From NCBI GenBank assembly GCA_029862205.1, contig JAOTXT010000003.1, forward strand, positions 1 to 64,000: a stretch of 64,000 nucleotides of DNA. The letters are read 5' to 3'. This stretch comes from Paracoccaceae bacterium (GTDB lineage: Bacteria > Pseudomonadota > Alphaproteobacteria > Rhodobacterales > Rhodobacteraceae). The notes beneath the pieces are model-generated. The model saw only the letters and a list, made by a program, of their open reading frames with translations. It did not search any database and was not told where the DNA came from. Made by a program: the position numbers and the translations under genes. Shown in pieces: positions 33,672-42,247 of the stretch (positions are counted from its first letter, which is position 1; every line of letters starts with the position of its first letter).

Positions 33672-34709
33672 CTACCGCACCATCCGCGCCACCACCGGAG
33701 CGCCGAGGATCACCACGATAAGCCGGATCAGGTGGTGCGTCACCACATAGGCCAGGTCGGCGCCGGCGACGATGGCCAGGATCGCCATCTCGGACTGGCC
33801 GCCGGGGGCGAAGGCCAGGAAGGCCTCCATCGGCGGCGCCGCGCCCAGCCAGATGACAATCTCGGCGAAGCCGAGCGCGATCAGCGCCAGGAGCACGCAA
33901 TAGCCGATCCCCGAGAGCACGTCACGACGCAGTTCCTTCATCGTCGTGCCGACATATTCCGCGCCGACGCCTAGCCCCAGTATGAACTGGGCGGCCAGCA
34001 GCATCTCGCCCGGGGGCCGGTGCTCGATCCAGCCCATCAGCGAGGCTGCGGCGGTGACCACCAGCGGCCCGATGATCGGCGCGCCGAACAGACCGATGGC
34101 ACGCGCGGCCAGCCAGCCGATCGTGCCGGTGACCACCATGACCGCCATCTCGACGACCGGGATCTCGGCCGCCAGGGAACCCGGCACCAGGGCCAGCGGC
34201 ACCCCCCACATCCATTGCAGCAGAAAGGGCGCGCTGGTCACGATCACCAGGACCCGGGTCGCATGGATCAGCGACAGGGCACGGACGTCGCCGCCAGCCT
34301 CCTGCCCAAAGATCAGCATGTCCTGCAATCCGCCCGGCATGGCGCCGAAATAAGCGGTGGCATGATCGAACTTGCAGACCTTGCGGAACCACGGGTATCC
34401 GATCAGCCCGATGATCAGGATAAATGGCGGCACCAGGGCCAGCGAATAACCCATCTGCGGCATCCGGTTCATCAGCTCCGGCGTAATCGCGGTGCCGACC
34501 GCGACGCCCAGCACGATCCGCATCGCCAGCGCCAGCGGCCCCAGCCCCTGCAGGTTGGCACCCGCCAACGCCACGGCCAGGCAGCCGAACATCGGCCCCA
34601 GCATGAAGGGCAATGGCAAATCGAGCGCGTAGAAGAGCGCTGCCCCCACGGTCGAGGCGGCGATCGCGGTCAGCCGGCCGCGGCTTAGAATGCTTTTGAC
34701 GATGTGCAT
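33672..34709 (-). CDS. AbrB family membrane protein (putative transporter)
   Basis: A 345-residue polytopic protein with about nine to ten membrane segments arranged as two homologous halves (AbrB duplication). Typical segments are LPLPFMLGPMFGCLAVALAG near residue 30, GGLQDMLIFGQEAGGDV in the middle and MEAFLAFAPGGQSEMAILAI near the end. The family was once labelled ammonia monooxygenase and is now thought to include transporters. It is divergent from tcuA, with only ~50 bases between starts, so import of a tricarboxylate for TcuAB is a reasonable inference; the classical TcuC carrier is absent. The ATG at 34709 replaces the far-upstream track start. Confidence 0.8.
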   Translation of the reverse strand: MHIVKSILSRGRLTAIAASTVGAALFYALDLPLPFMLGPMFGCLAVALAGANLQGLGPLALAMRIVLGVAVGTAITPELMNRMPQMGYSLALVPPFILIIGLIGYPWFRKVCKFDHATAYFGAMPGGLQDMLIFGQEAGGDVRALSLIHATRVLVIVTSAPFLLQWMWGVPLALVPGSLAAEIPVVEMAVMVVTGTIGWLAARAIGLFGAPIIGPLVVTAAASLMGWIEHRPPGEMLLAAQFILGLGVGAEYVGTTMKELRRDVLSGIGYCVLLALIALGFAEIVIWLGAAPPMEAFLAFAPGGQSEMAILAIVAGADLAYVVTHHLIRLIVVILGAPVVARMVR

Positions 34710-34760
34710 GCAGGCGGTTAGGCACGTGAGACAGGGATCGGGTTCACTCAGGCGCTTATC

Positions 34761-36158
34761 ATGGACGCGGCGGACCGGCCATATGACGTCTTGGTCGCGG
34801 GCGGCGGCAACGCGGCCCTGACCGCCGCGATCACCGCGGCGGAGCGGGGCGCGAAAGTGCTGGTCGCCGAGGCGGCGCCGAAGGCCATGCGCGGCGGCAA
34901 TTCGCGGCACACGCGCAACCTGCGTACGGCCCACGAGGCTCCGACGGATGTCCTGACCGAGAGCTACCTGGTCGAGGAATATCTCGACGACCTGATACGG
35001 GTGACCGGTGGCAAGACCAACGAACACCTAGCCCGGATTACCATCGAGGAATCGGCCCAGATGCCCGCCTGGATGCACGAACGCGGAGTGCGGTTTCAGC
35101 GGGCATTGGGGGGCACGCTGTCGCTGGGCCGTACCAACCCGTTCTTCCTGGGCGGCGGCAAGGCGCTGATGAACGCCTACTACCGCACCGCCGAGCGGTT
35201 AGGCGTCGATGTGATCTACGACGCCGAGGTCACTGGGCTCGAGATCGAGGACGGGCATTTCACCGCCGCGCGGTTGCGGCATCGGGGCTTCGAGACCCGG
35301 ATCGAGGCCCGCGCCTTCATCGCCGCGGCGGGCGGGTTCCAGGCCAATCTCGATTGGATGGAGGAGGCCTGGGGACCTGGCGCGCGCAATTTCATCATCC
35401 GGGGCACGCCCTATGCTAAAGGCACGGTCCTTCGGCTTCTGCTCGATGAGGGCTTCGAGGCGGTCTCGGAGGCGGACCAATGCCACGCTATCGCGCTTGA
35501 CGCTCGGGGGCCGAAATTCGATGGCGGCATCTCGACACGGCTCGACGCGGTGCCGTTCTCGATCGTGGTCAACCGCGAGGCCGAGCGGTTCTACGACGAG
35601 GGCGAGGATTTCTGGCCCAAGCGCTATGCGATCTGGGGACGCCTGGTGGCAAAGCAGCCGGATCAGATCGCCTATGCGATCATCGACGCCAAGGCAGAGG
35701 ACCTGTTCCTGCCACCGCTTTATCCGCCGATGCGGGCCGAAACGATCGAGGGGCTGGCCGAGGCGCTGGGGCTTGACCCGGCGAAGCTGCGGGCAACCGT
35801 TGACGCCTACAATGCTGCGTGCATGGCGGACGGTCCTTTCGACACCACCATTCATGACGGGCGGGCTACAAGTGGCCTGACGCCCGATAAGACCAACTGG
35901 GCCCGGCCCATCAACCGACCGCCCTTCATCGGATTTCCGCTCAGGCCCGGCATCACCTTCACCTATCTGGGGGTCAAAGTGACCGAGGACGCGGCGGCGG
36001 TGATCGGTGGCAAACCCGCCTCGAACATCTATGCCGCGGGCGAGATCATGGCTGGCAACGTGCTGGGCCAGGGCTACCTGGCCGGGATCGGCATGACGAT
36101 CGGCTCGGTCTTCGGACGCCGTGCGGGACAGGGAGCGGCGCGCCATGCTGGAAATTAG
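34761..36158 (+). CDS. tcuA: FAD-dependent tricarballylate dehydrogenase TcuA
   Basis: A 465-residue flavoprotein of the succinate dehydrogenase/fumarate reductase family. The FAD-binding motif DVLVAGGGNAALTAAITAAERG starts at residue ~9, and a second FAD segment is YAAGEIMAGNVLGQGYLAGIG at the end. The middle holds the mobile capping domain (FWPKRYAIWGRLVAKQPDQI). In Salmonella the enzyme oxidises tricarballylate to cis-aconitate and passes electrons to TcuB. The 3' end overlaps tcuB by 14 bases, so this is a two-gene operon. Confidence 0.9.
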   Translation: MDAADRPYDVLVAGGGNAALTAAITAAERGAKVLVAEAAPKAMRGGNSRHTRNLRTAHEAPTDVLTESYLVEEYLDDLIRVTGGKTNEHLARITIEESAQMPAWMHERGVRFQRALGGTLSLGRTNPFFLGGGKALMNAYYRTAERLGVDVIYDAEVTGLEIEDGHFTAARLRHRGFETRIEARAFIAAAGGFQANLDWMEEAWGPGARNFIIRGTPYAKGTVLRLLLDEGFEAVSEADQCHAIALDARGPKFDGGISTRLDAVPFSIVVNREAERFYDEGEDFWPKRYAIWGRLVAKQPDQIAYAIIDAKAEDLFLPPLYPPMRAETIEGLAEALGLDPAKLRATVDAYNAACMADGPFDTTIHDGRATSGLTPDKTNWARPINRPPFIGFPLRPGITFTYLGVKVTEDAAAVIGGKPASNIYAAGEIMAGNVLGQGYLAGIGMTIGSVFGRRAGQGAARHAGN

Positions 36159-37242
36159 CGGGCGGCTGCCGGGCACAATCGACGAGGCGCGCAGGTCGAT
36201 GGAGATCTGCAATGCCTGCCGCTATTGCGAGGGCTTCTGTCCGGTTTTCCCGGCGATGGAGCTGCGCCGGGCGTTCTCGGATAGCGATCTGACCTATCTC
36301 GCGAACCTCTGCCACAACTGCAAAGGCTGTTACCACGCCTGCCAATACGCGCCACCCCACGAATGGGGCATCAACCTGCCCCGGACCTTCGCCGAGCTTC
36401 GGGCCGAGACCTACGAGGACCATGCCTGGCCAGCGGGCTTTGGCCGAGTGTTCCGGCGGAACGGATTTTGGGTCTCGATGGTGACCGCGTTGAGCTTGGG
36501 CCTGGTGATGGTCCTGACCATGGCGCTCCAGGAGGAGGCGACGCTTTACGGCAACCACCGGGGGCCGGGGGCATTCTATGCGGTGATCCCCTACGGCGTG
36601 ATGGTGACCCTGGGTGGACTGACTTTCGGTTGGGCGGCAGTCGCCATGGCACTAGGCGCCTGGTCCTTCTGGCGCGCGGCAGGCGGTGGCCCGGTCCGGT
36701 GGGCCGCGCTCAAGGCCGCTTTGGCCGATGCGGGCCGAACCCGGCATCTGGGCGGCGGGGGCGACGGCTGCAACGACGTCGACGAGGGGTTCACCCCCGC
36801 CCGGCGACACCTGCACCTTGCGACCATGTGGGGCTTCCTGCTGTGCTTCGCTGCGACGAGCGCCGCGACCGTCATGGATCACATCCTCGGCTGGCAGGCG
36901 CCCTATAGCTGGTATTCCCTGCCGGTGATGCTGGGCACCATCGGCGGGATCGGCCTGGTAGCGGGCACCGCCGGGCTCTTCGCGATCAAGTTCAAAACAG
37001 ACCGGGCGCCGGAAGCGACCCACCACTGGGGGATGGATTTGGGGCTTTTGGGGCTGCTGCACTTCACGGCGCTCACCGGTCTTGCCCTGCTCTTCTTCCG
37101 CCATACCTCGGCGATGGGCATGTTGCTGGCCATCCATCTGGGCTTCGTGCTCGCGCTATTCGTGACCCTGCCCTATGGCAAGATGGTGCATGGGCTCTAC
37201 CGGCTGTTGGCTTTGATGCGCCATCATAACGAACAGCCGTAG
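36145..37242 (+). CDS. tcuB: Tricarballylate utilization Fe-S membrane protein TcuB
   Basis: A 365-residue protein with two [4Fe-4S] motifs at the N-terminus: CNACRYCEGFCPVFP (residues ~22-36) and CHNCKGCYHACQYAPPHEWG (residues ~55-74). Six membrane helices follow from residue ~110 onward; His residues in several helices (LHLATMWG, TVMDHILGW, HHWGMDLG, LLHFTAL) could hold heme. It re-oxidises the flavin of TcuA and feeds electrons to the quinone pool. The ATG at 36145 lies inside the end of tcuA. It is the last gene of the unit. Confidence 0.9.
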   Translation: MLEISGRLPGTIDEARRSMEICNACRYCEGFCPVFPAMELRRAFSDSDLTYLANLCHNCKGCYHACQYAPPHEWGINLPRTFAELRAETYEDHAWPAGFGRVFRRNGFWVSMVTALSLGLVMVLTMALQEEATLYGNHRGPGAFYAVIPYGVMVTLGGLTFGWAAVAMALGAWSFWRAAGGGPVRWAALKAALADAGRTRHLGGGGDGCNDVDEGFTPARRHLHLATMWGFLLCFAATSAATVMDHILGWQAPYSWYSLPVMLGTIGGIGLVAGTAGLFAIKFKTDRAPEATHHWGMDLGLLGLLHFTALTGLALLFFRHTSAMGMLLAIHLGFVLALFVTLPYGKMVHGLYRLLALMRHHNEQP

Positions 37243-37314
37243 GGTGAATCTTGATCCACCATCCGCGCCGCTGTCACCTGGGATTGGTGGAACAAGCTCC
37301 ACCCTACGCAGTTG
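37241..37314. repeat. Dual-hairpin intergenic element, TAGGGTG...CACCCTA type
   Basis: The unit begins GTAGGGTGAATC and ends CTCCACCCTACGC. The ends are complementary, and inside lie two smaller stems (GGTGAATC with GATCCACC, and GGTGGA with TCCACC). The same frame with other inner stems is seen at 42178-42247 and 53560-53618. It starts directly at the tcuB stop. Confidence 0.65.
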
Positions 37315-37363
37315 TCGCAGGTTCGGCAGGCGATTTTCTTTGATTCCCTCTCCCTCACCCCTC

Positions 37364-37420
37364 CCTCCCCGCTCAATCACCGATTTTCCCTCGGTTGCCA
37401 TCGGTGATTGAGCGGGGAGG
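37364..37420. repeat. 21-bp inverted repeat related to the 40-bp repeat at 57147
   Basis: Two perfect 21-base arms at 37364-37384 and 37400-37420 enclose a 15-base loop. The arm core CCCCGCTCAATCACCGAT differs from that of the larger repeat at 57147-57243 (CCCCGCCCAACCACCAAT) at three positions, and each change is matched on the partner arm. It lies about 110 bases before the rsfS start, in a 290-base gene-free stretch. Confidence 0.8.
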
Positions 37421-37532
37421 CGCAAAGATTACATTTCCATGAAATTTCAGCGGCTTCTTGAGACGGAAGCTCAGAATTGCTAAGTTTAACCTGTTGGCAG
37501 CGCTGTCTCATGGGACCCATGGTGGGTCCATT

Positions 37533-37991
37533 GTGACCTCGGCAGCGGAACCGACGGAGGTAAGTGATCTGACTGGACAAGTCGCCACGGGCAATGTTGA
37601 CGCCCATGCCGCGAAGACCGCATCCGGACCTTCGCGGGACGAGACAGCAAGCGAAAAGCTCCTTGCACTCACCAAGAACTCCCTAGATCAGGACGGAGCC
37701 GAGGACATCCTCGACATCGCGCTGGCCGGCAAATCAACGGTGGCGGACTACATGGTCGTGGCCACGGGGCGCTCGACCCGCCACGTCGCGGCGCTGGCCG
37801 AGAACCTGATCGATCGGCTGAAGCACGAGGCTGGGGTCGCGACCCGGGTCGAGGGCAAGGAAGCCGCCGATTGGGTGCTGATCGATGCGGGCGACGTGAT
37901 CGTCCATATCTTTCGGCCCGAGGTGCGCGAGTTCTATCAGCTCGAAAAGATGTGGCAGACCACGCCGGATGCCGCCGCGAGCGGTAACTGA
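37533..37991 (+). CDS. rsfS: Ribosome silencing factor RsfS
   Basis: A 152-residue protein whose conserved core starts at about residue 40 (SEKLLALTKNSLDQDGAEDILDI), with AGKSTVADYMVVATGRSTRHV and ADWVLIDAGDVIVHIFRPEVREFYQLEKMW. RsfS binds ribosomal protein uL14 and blocks subunit joining in starvation. The N-terminal ~38 residues are unusually long and unconserved. No ATG precedes the core at a sensible distance; I chose the GTG at 37533, preceded by GGTGGG, over the track start further up. rlmH follows, the usual neighbour. Confidence 0.85.
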   Translation: MTSAAEPTEVSDLTGQVATGNVDAHAAKTASGPSRDETASEKLLALTKNSLDQDGAEDILDIALAGKSTVADYMVVATGRSTRHVAALAENLIDRLKHEAGVATRVEGKEAADWVLIDAGDVIVHIFRPEVREFYQLEKMWQTTPDAAASGN

Positions 37992-38005
37992 GCCGCCATG
38001 GGTAG

Positions 38006-38023
38006 GGTGCGCCTCGGCGCACC
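38006..38023. repeat. GGTGCGC-CTCG-GCGCACC palindrome
   Basis: A 7-bp perfect stem with a four-base loop fills the 47-base gap between rsfS and rlmH and is followed by GTGCGAGGC. It resembles the GGTGCG palindromes at 4972 and 42841 and could modulate read-through into rlmH. Confidence 0.65.
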
Positions 38024-38038
38024 GTGCGAGGCTTGCCG

Positions 38039-38509
38039 ATGCGCCTGACGATCATTGCCGTCGGCCGGCTGAAATCGGGTCCCGAAGCCGCCTTGGTCGA
38101 TGACTATCTGGCGCGCGCCAGTCAAGCGGGCCGAGGCTTGGCTCTCGGCCCCTGCGCCATCACCGAGATCGACGAGCGCAAGGTGCGCGGCCGCGAGGAC
38201 GAGGGCGCGCGCCTGATCGCTGCCCTGCCCGAGGGCGCAGCCGTGATCGCCCTCGACGAGCGCGGCAAGACCCTGACAAGCCCGGACTTCGCGAAGCTGC
38301 TGGCCGATCTACGCGACCGGGGCGTGGCCGAGACAGCCTTCCTGATCGGCGGCGCCGACGGGCACGGAGACGCAGTCCGCCAGCGGGCGGACCGCCTGCT
38401 GTCATTCGGTCCGATGGTCTGGCCGCACATGCTGGCCCGCGTCATGCTGGCCGAACAGATTTACCGCGCGGCCTCGATCCTGGGTGGCGGCCCGTACCAC
38501 CGGACATAG
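38039..38509 (+). CDS. rlmH: 23S rRNA (pseudouridine(1915)-N(3))-methyltransferase RlmH
   Basis: A 156-residue SPOUT methyltransferase. It opens MRLTIIAVGRLKSGPEAALVDDYLARA, and the knotted SAM site is ALDERGKTLTS plus FLIGGADGHGDAV (residues ~100-113), ending LAEQIYRAASILGGGPYHRT, a near-invariant tail that reaches the decoding-centre helix. It methylates pseudouridine 1915 in assembled ribosomes. The ATG at 38039 sits just after a palindromic repeat. The pairing with rsfS is common in bacteria. Confidence 0.96.
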   Translation: MRLTIIAVGRLKSGPEAALVDDYLARASQAGRGLALGPCAITEIDERKVRGREDEGARLIAALPEGAAVIALDERGKTLTSPDFAKLLADLRDRGVAETAFLIGGADGHGDAVRQRADRLLSFGPMVWPHMLARVMLAEQIYRAASILGGGPYHRT

Positions 38510-38526
38510 AGCGCGATATCCCCAGA

Positions 38527-38611
38527 CTCGATCCTGACTTGATCCGATATCCCGGCGACTGGCGCCCGCACATCCAGGCCCCGGATCAAGTCCGGATCAA
38601 GTCCGGGGCAT
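38527..38611. repeat. Diverged palindromic element with GGATCAAGTCC tandem
   Basis: This gap between rlmH and gpmI contains the 11-mer GGATCAAGTCC twice in a row (38583-38604), embedded in CCCCGG...CCGGGGCATTGG. The ending matches the family seen at 26103 and 61739, but the first stem is not conserved, so membership is probable rather than certain. Confidence 0.5.
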
Positions 38612-38653
38612 TGGCCTGTTGCACCCACTGTCACGAAGCAATACATCCGCCCG

Positions 38654-40174
38654 ATGTCCAACCGACCTGTCGTGCTCATGATCCTTGATGGCTGGGGCCT
38701 GACCGAACCGGGGCCGGGCAATGCGGTGCATCTGGCCGAGACCCCGCATTTCGACCGGATCTGGCGCGATTGCCCGCACACCACCCTGTCGGCCAGCGGC
38801 AACGAAGTGGGCCTGCCGCAAGGCCAGATGGGCAATTCCGAGGTCGGACACACCAATATCGGCGCCGGGCGGGTCGTCTGGATGGACCTGCCCCGGATCG
38901 ACCGCGCGATCGAGGATGGCAGCCTGGCCCGGAACCCAGCACTCGACCGCTTCGCCGAAGGCCTGCGCGGGACCGGTGGCATAGCCCATGTGATGGGGCT
39001 CGCCAGCCCGGGCGGGGTCCATTCCCATCAGCGCCACATGGCCGAGATCGCGCGGCAACTGGCGCGGCGCGGCGTGCCCGTGCGCCTGCACCTCTTCCTT
39101 GACGGGCGCGACGTGCCGCCAAAATCGGCGGTGGATCAAGTCGCCACGCTTGAGGCGGATTTGGCGGGCAACGGCGAGATCGCGACCATTATCGGCCGCT
39201 TCTACGCCATGGATCGCGACAAACGCTGGGACCGGGTCCAAGCGGCCTATGGCGCAATCGTCCGGGCCGAGGGAGAGCGCGCGCCAGACGCCCGCTCGGC
39301 GATCGAAGCAGCCTATGCGCGCGGCGAGACCGACGAGTTTGTCCTGCCGACCGTCATCGGCGGTTACGACGGTGCCAAGGACGGCGACGGCGTGCTGTTC
39401 ATCAATTTCCGTGCCGACCGGGCGCGACAGATCCTTGGCGCCCTAGTCGATCCGGATTTCAGTGGGTTTGAAACCGGGCCCCGTCCGGATTTCGCGGCGC
39501 GTCTCGGCATGGTCGAATATTCCGACCGGCTGAACGAACTGATGGAGGTGATGTTTCCAACGCAAGAGATCGCCAACACGCTGGGACGCTGGGTCTCGAA
39601 CCACGGCAAACGCCAGCTCCGCCTTGCCGAGACCGAAAAATACCCGCACGTGACATTCTTCCTGAACGGCGGCATCGAGACGCCGGACCCGGGCGAGGAG
39701 CGCTACATGGCGCCCAGCCCCAAGGTGCGGACCTATGATCTGGCGCCCGAGATGTCGGCAGGCGAGGTTACGGCCAAGCTCGTCGAGGCGATCAGCGCCG
39801 GCTACGACCTGATCATCGTCAACTACGCCAATCCGGACATGGTCGGCCATACGGGCTCGATCCCCGCGGCCGTGGCCGCTTGCGAGGCGGTCGACCGGGG
39901 CCTGGGGGCGGCGCTTGATGCCTTGGAAGAAACCGGCGGCGCAATGCTGGTGACCGCTGACCATGGCAACTGCGAGGTCATGGTCGACCCGGATACCGGT
40001 GGGCCGCATACGGCGCACACGACCAATCTGGTACCGCTGATCCTGGTGGGCGGGGACCAGGGGATACGGCTCAGCGACGGCGTCCTGGGCGACCTGGCGC
40101 CAACGATCCTGGAGTTGATGAATCTGCCCCAACCACCGGAGATGACCGGCCGGTCGCTCCTGAACCGCGATTGA
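38654..40174 (+). CDS. gpmI: 2,3-bisphosphoglycerate-independent phosphoglycerate mutase
   Basis: A 506-residue two-domain Mn-dependent enzyme of the alkaline phosphatase superfamily, interconverting 3- and 2-phosphoglycerate. The phosphatase domain starts VVLMILDGWGL, and the catalytic Ser is in QGQMGNSEVGHTNIGAG (residue ~62). The phosphotransferase domain has HSHQRHM and FLDGRDVPPKSA, and the C-terminal metal ligands lie in NYANPDMVGHTG and VTADHGNCE. The length matches the family. It is co-directional with rlmH upstream and ctpA downstream. Confidence 0.96.
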   Translation: MSNRPVVLMILDGWGLTEPGPGNAVHLAETPHFDRIWRDCPHTTLSASGNEVGLPQGQMGNSEVGHTNIGAGRVVWMDLPRIDRAIEDGSLARNPALDRFAEGLRGTGGIAHVMGLASPGGVHSHQRHMAEIARQLARRGVPVRLHLFLDGRDVPPKSAVDQVATLEADLAGNGEIATIIGRFYAMDRDKRWDRVQAAYGAIVRAEGERAPDARSAIEAAYARGETDEFVLPTVIGGYDGAKDGDGVLFINFRADRARQILGALVDPDFSGFETGPRPDFAARLGMVEYSDRLNELMEVMFPTQEIANTLGRWVSNHGKRQLRLAETEKYPHVTFFLNGGIETPDPGEERYMAPSPKVRTYDLAPEMSAGEVTAKLVEAISAGYDLIIVNYANPDMVGHTGSIPAAVAACEAVDRGLGAALDALEETGGAMLVTADHGNCEVMVDPDTGGPHTAHTTNLVPLILVGGDQGIRLSDGVLGDLAPTILELMNLPQPPEMTGRSLLNRD

Positions 40175-40337
40175 ACGGGCCTGACAGTCGCCCTTGACGG
40201 GTATTGATCAGATTTTACTTGAAGCCACGGCTCTGGGCATTCAGATCAATAGACGATAAGTTGACCGTGAGGCATTGGCCGCATCCCGGGCATATCGGAG
40301 AGCGGTCCACGAATTCGACAGCAAGCGAGGCAATCCA

Positions 40338-41657
40338 ATGAAGCGCAAGACGGTCTTGGCACTCCTGGCAGGGGTCGCTTTGGGGGCATCCCTGCCCCAA
40401 TTCGTGGCGATGACCGCGGCCCAGGAGCAATCGCCGCGCAACACCTACGAATATCTCGACCTCTTCGGCGATATCTTCGAGCGCGTCAGAGTTGCCTATG
40501 TGGAAGAGGTCGACGAGCAGAAATTGATCGAATCCGCGATCGACGGGATGCTCGCGTCGCTCGATCCCCATTCCGCCTATCTGCCGCCCGCGAATTTCGA
40601 GGACATGCGCGAGCAGACCAAGGGCGAGTTCGGGGGTTTGGGCATCGAAGTCACAATGGAGAACGGCTTCGTCAAGGTGGTGGCGCCGATCGACGGCACA
40701 CCAGCCGACAATGCGGGGGTCGAGGCGGGCGACTTGATCACTCATATCGACGGCGAGGCAGTTCTGGGCCTTACCCTTTCCGAGGCCGTCGACAAGATGC
40801 GCGGGCCTGTGGGCTCGGAGATCGTGATCACCGTGAACCGTGAGGGAGCCGAGGAGCCCTTCGACATCACCATCACCCGCGATACGATCAAGATCCGCGC
40901 GGTGCGGTCGCGGACCGAGGGGAATGTGGGGATACTGCGGATCACCACCTTCAACGAACAGACCTACGAAAACCTCGAAAAGGGCATCGCCGAGGTCAAG
41001 GCCGAGATCGGCGAGGATCGCGTCGCGGGCTATATCGTCGATCTGCGCAACAATCCGGGCGGATTGCTGAGCCAGGCGATCCAGGTCTCGGATGCCTTCC
41101 TCGATGCGGGCGAGATCGTCTCGACCCGGGGCCGTGATCTCGAGGAGGCGGACCGGGTGAATGCGCGGGCCGGCGATCTGACCGATGGCAAGCCGATCGT
41201 CGTTCTGATCAACGAAGGCTCGGCGTCCGCGTCCGAGATCGTCGCGGGCGCGCTGCAGGACCAGCGCCGCGCGATCCTGTTGGGCGCCAAGACCTTCGGC
41301 AAGGGCTCGGTTCAGACAGTAATGCGGCTCGGCGACAAGGGCGCGATGAAGCTGACCACGGCACGCTATTACACGCCGTCGGGGCGCTCGATCCAATCGC
41401 TGGGCATCGAGCCCGACATCCTGGTCGAGGAGCGCAAACTGGCCGAGGCCGATGAGGACGACGGCCGGCCGAGCCGGTCCGAGGCCGATCTGCGCGGCAG
41501 CCTGGAAAACGTGCTCTCAGATGACGAGCGCAAGCAGCTGGAAGAGGAGCGCGCCCGCCACGAAGCGACCGCGAAGCTCCGGCAGGAGGATTTCCAGCTG
41601 GCCTATGCGCTCGATCTGCTCGCCGGGCTCGCGATCTACGACGACAGCGCGAAGTAA
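40338..41657 (+). CDS. ctpA: S41 family C-terminal processing peptidase
   Basis: A 439-residue exported serine protease. Residues 1-32 form a signal peptide or membrane anchor (RKTVLALLAGVALGASLPQFV). A PDZ domain spans ~85-165 (GEFGGLGIEVTMENGFVKVV). The catalytic Ser is in NEGSASASEIVAGALQD and the Lys in GAKTFGKGSVQT, about 25 residues later. CtpA enzymes trim periplasmic cell-wall hydrolases or precursor tails. The charged C-terminal ~50 residues are low complexity. The ATG at 40338 starts the signal peptide; the track start is 21 codons too early. The usual EnvC-type gene is not found between gpmI and this gene. Confidence 0.93.
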   Translation: MKRKTVLALLAGVALGASLPQFVAMTAAQEQSPRNTYEYLDLFGDIFERVRVAYVEEVDEQKLIESAIDGMLASLDPHSAYLPPANFEDMREQTKGEFGGLGIEVTMENGFVKVVAPIDGTPADNAGVEAGDLITHIDGEAVLGLTLSEAVDKMRGPVGSEIVITVNREGAEEPFDITITRDTIKIRAVRSRTEGNVGILRITTFNEQTYENLEKGIAEVKAEIGEDRVAGYIVDLRNNPGGLLSQAIQVSDAFLDAGEIVSTRGRDLEEADRVNARAGDLTDGKPIVVLINEGSASASEIVAGALQDQRRAILLGAKTFGKGSVQTVMRLGDKGAMKLTTARYYTPSGRSIQSLGIEPDILVEERKLAEADEDDGRPSRSEADLRGSLENVLSDDERKQLEEERARHEATAKLRQEDFQLAYALDLLAGLAIYDDSAK

Positions 41658-41679
41658 GCGGGGGGGCACTCCCCCGCTT
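41656..41679. terminator. AAGCGGGGG/CCCCCGCTT hairpin between ctpA and rppH
   Basis: A perfect 9-bp stem with a six-base loop begins inside the ctpA stop codon and ends 12 bases before the rppH ATG. There is no following T run. It could be a partial terminator or RNA-stability element that lowers rppH expression relative to ctpA. Confidence 0.6.
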
Positions 41680-41691
41680 GTGGCTCCGATC

Positions 41692-42180
41692 ATGGCCAAG
41701 ATCGATATCCTCGCTCTTCCCTATCGGCCCTGCGTCGGGCTGGTGGTGCTGAATGGCCAGGGATTGGTCTTTGCCGCACAGCGGCTCGACCGGCACTACG
41801 ACGCCTGGCAAATGCCCCAGGGCGGGATCGACAAGGGCGAGGCACCACGCACGGCGGCGCTGCGCGAATTGGAGGAGGAGACCGGCATCCAGCCCGCCCG
41901 GGTCGAGGTGGTGCGCGAGAGTGCCGGTTGGCTGAATTACGACGTGCCGCACGATCTGGTGCCCCAGCTCTGGGGCGGGCGCTACCGGGGCCAGAAGCAG
42001 CGCTGGTTTGCAGTCAGGTTCCTCGGATCAGATACCGAGATCGACATCGAGACCGAGCACCCCGAATTCCGCACCTGGCGCTGGATGGCGGCAACGGACG
42101 TGATCGCGAGCGCGGTCGAGTTCAAACGCCATACCTACACGCGGGTCTTCGAGGAATTCGACGATCTGATCGACATGTAG
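41692..42180 (+). CDS. rppH: RNA pyrophosphohydrolase RppH
   Basis: A 162-residue Nudix enzyme. The Nudix box is GGIDKGEAPRTAALRELEEETGI (residues ~43-65), preceded by YDAWQMPQ, and the RppH-type end includes KQRWFAVRF and EFRTWRWM. It converts 5'-triphosphate RNA to monophosphate to start decay, or hydrolyses diadenosine polyphosphates. The ATG at 41692 gives the usual length. A paired palindrome begins at its stop codon. Confidence 0.93.
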   Translation: MAKIDILALPYRPCVGLVVLNGQGLVFAAQRLDRHYDAWQMPQGGIDKGEAPRTAALRELEEETGIQPARVEVVRESAGWLNYDVPHDLVPQLWGGRYRGQKQRWFAVRFLGSDTEIDIETEHPEFRTWRWMAATDVIASAVEFKRHTYTRVFEEFDDLIDM

Positions 42181-42247
42181 GGTGCGTGCTTGCACGCACC
42201 TTTGGTATCGGAGGATCGGAACCGGTGCGTGCAAGCACGCACCCTAA
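42178..42247. repeat. Nested palindrome pair, TAGGGTGCGTGC...GCACGCACCCTA
   Basis: Two GGTGCGTGC/GCACGCACC stems (at the two ends) flank a ~24-base spacer, and the outer ends TAGGGTG and CACCCTA are also complementary, so one long or two short hairpins can form. It starts directly at the rppH stop. The best-formed copy of the family in this window. Confidence 0.8.
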
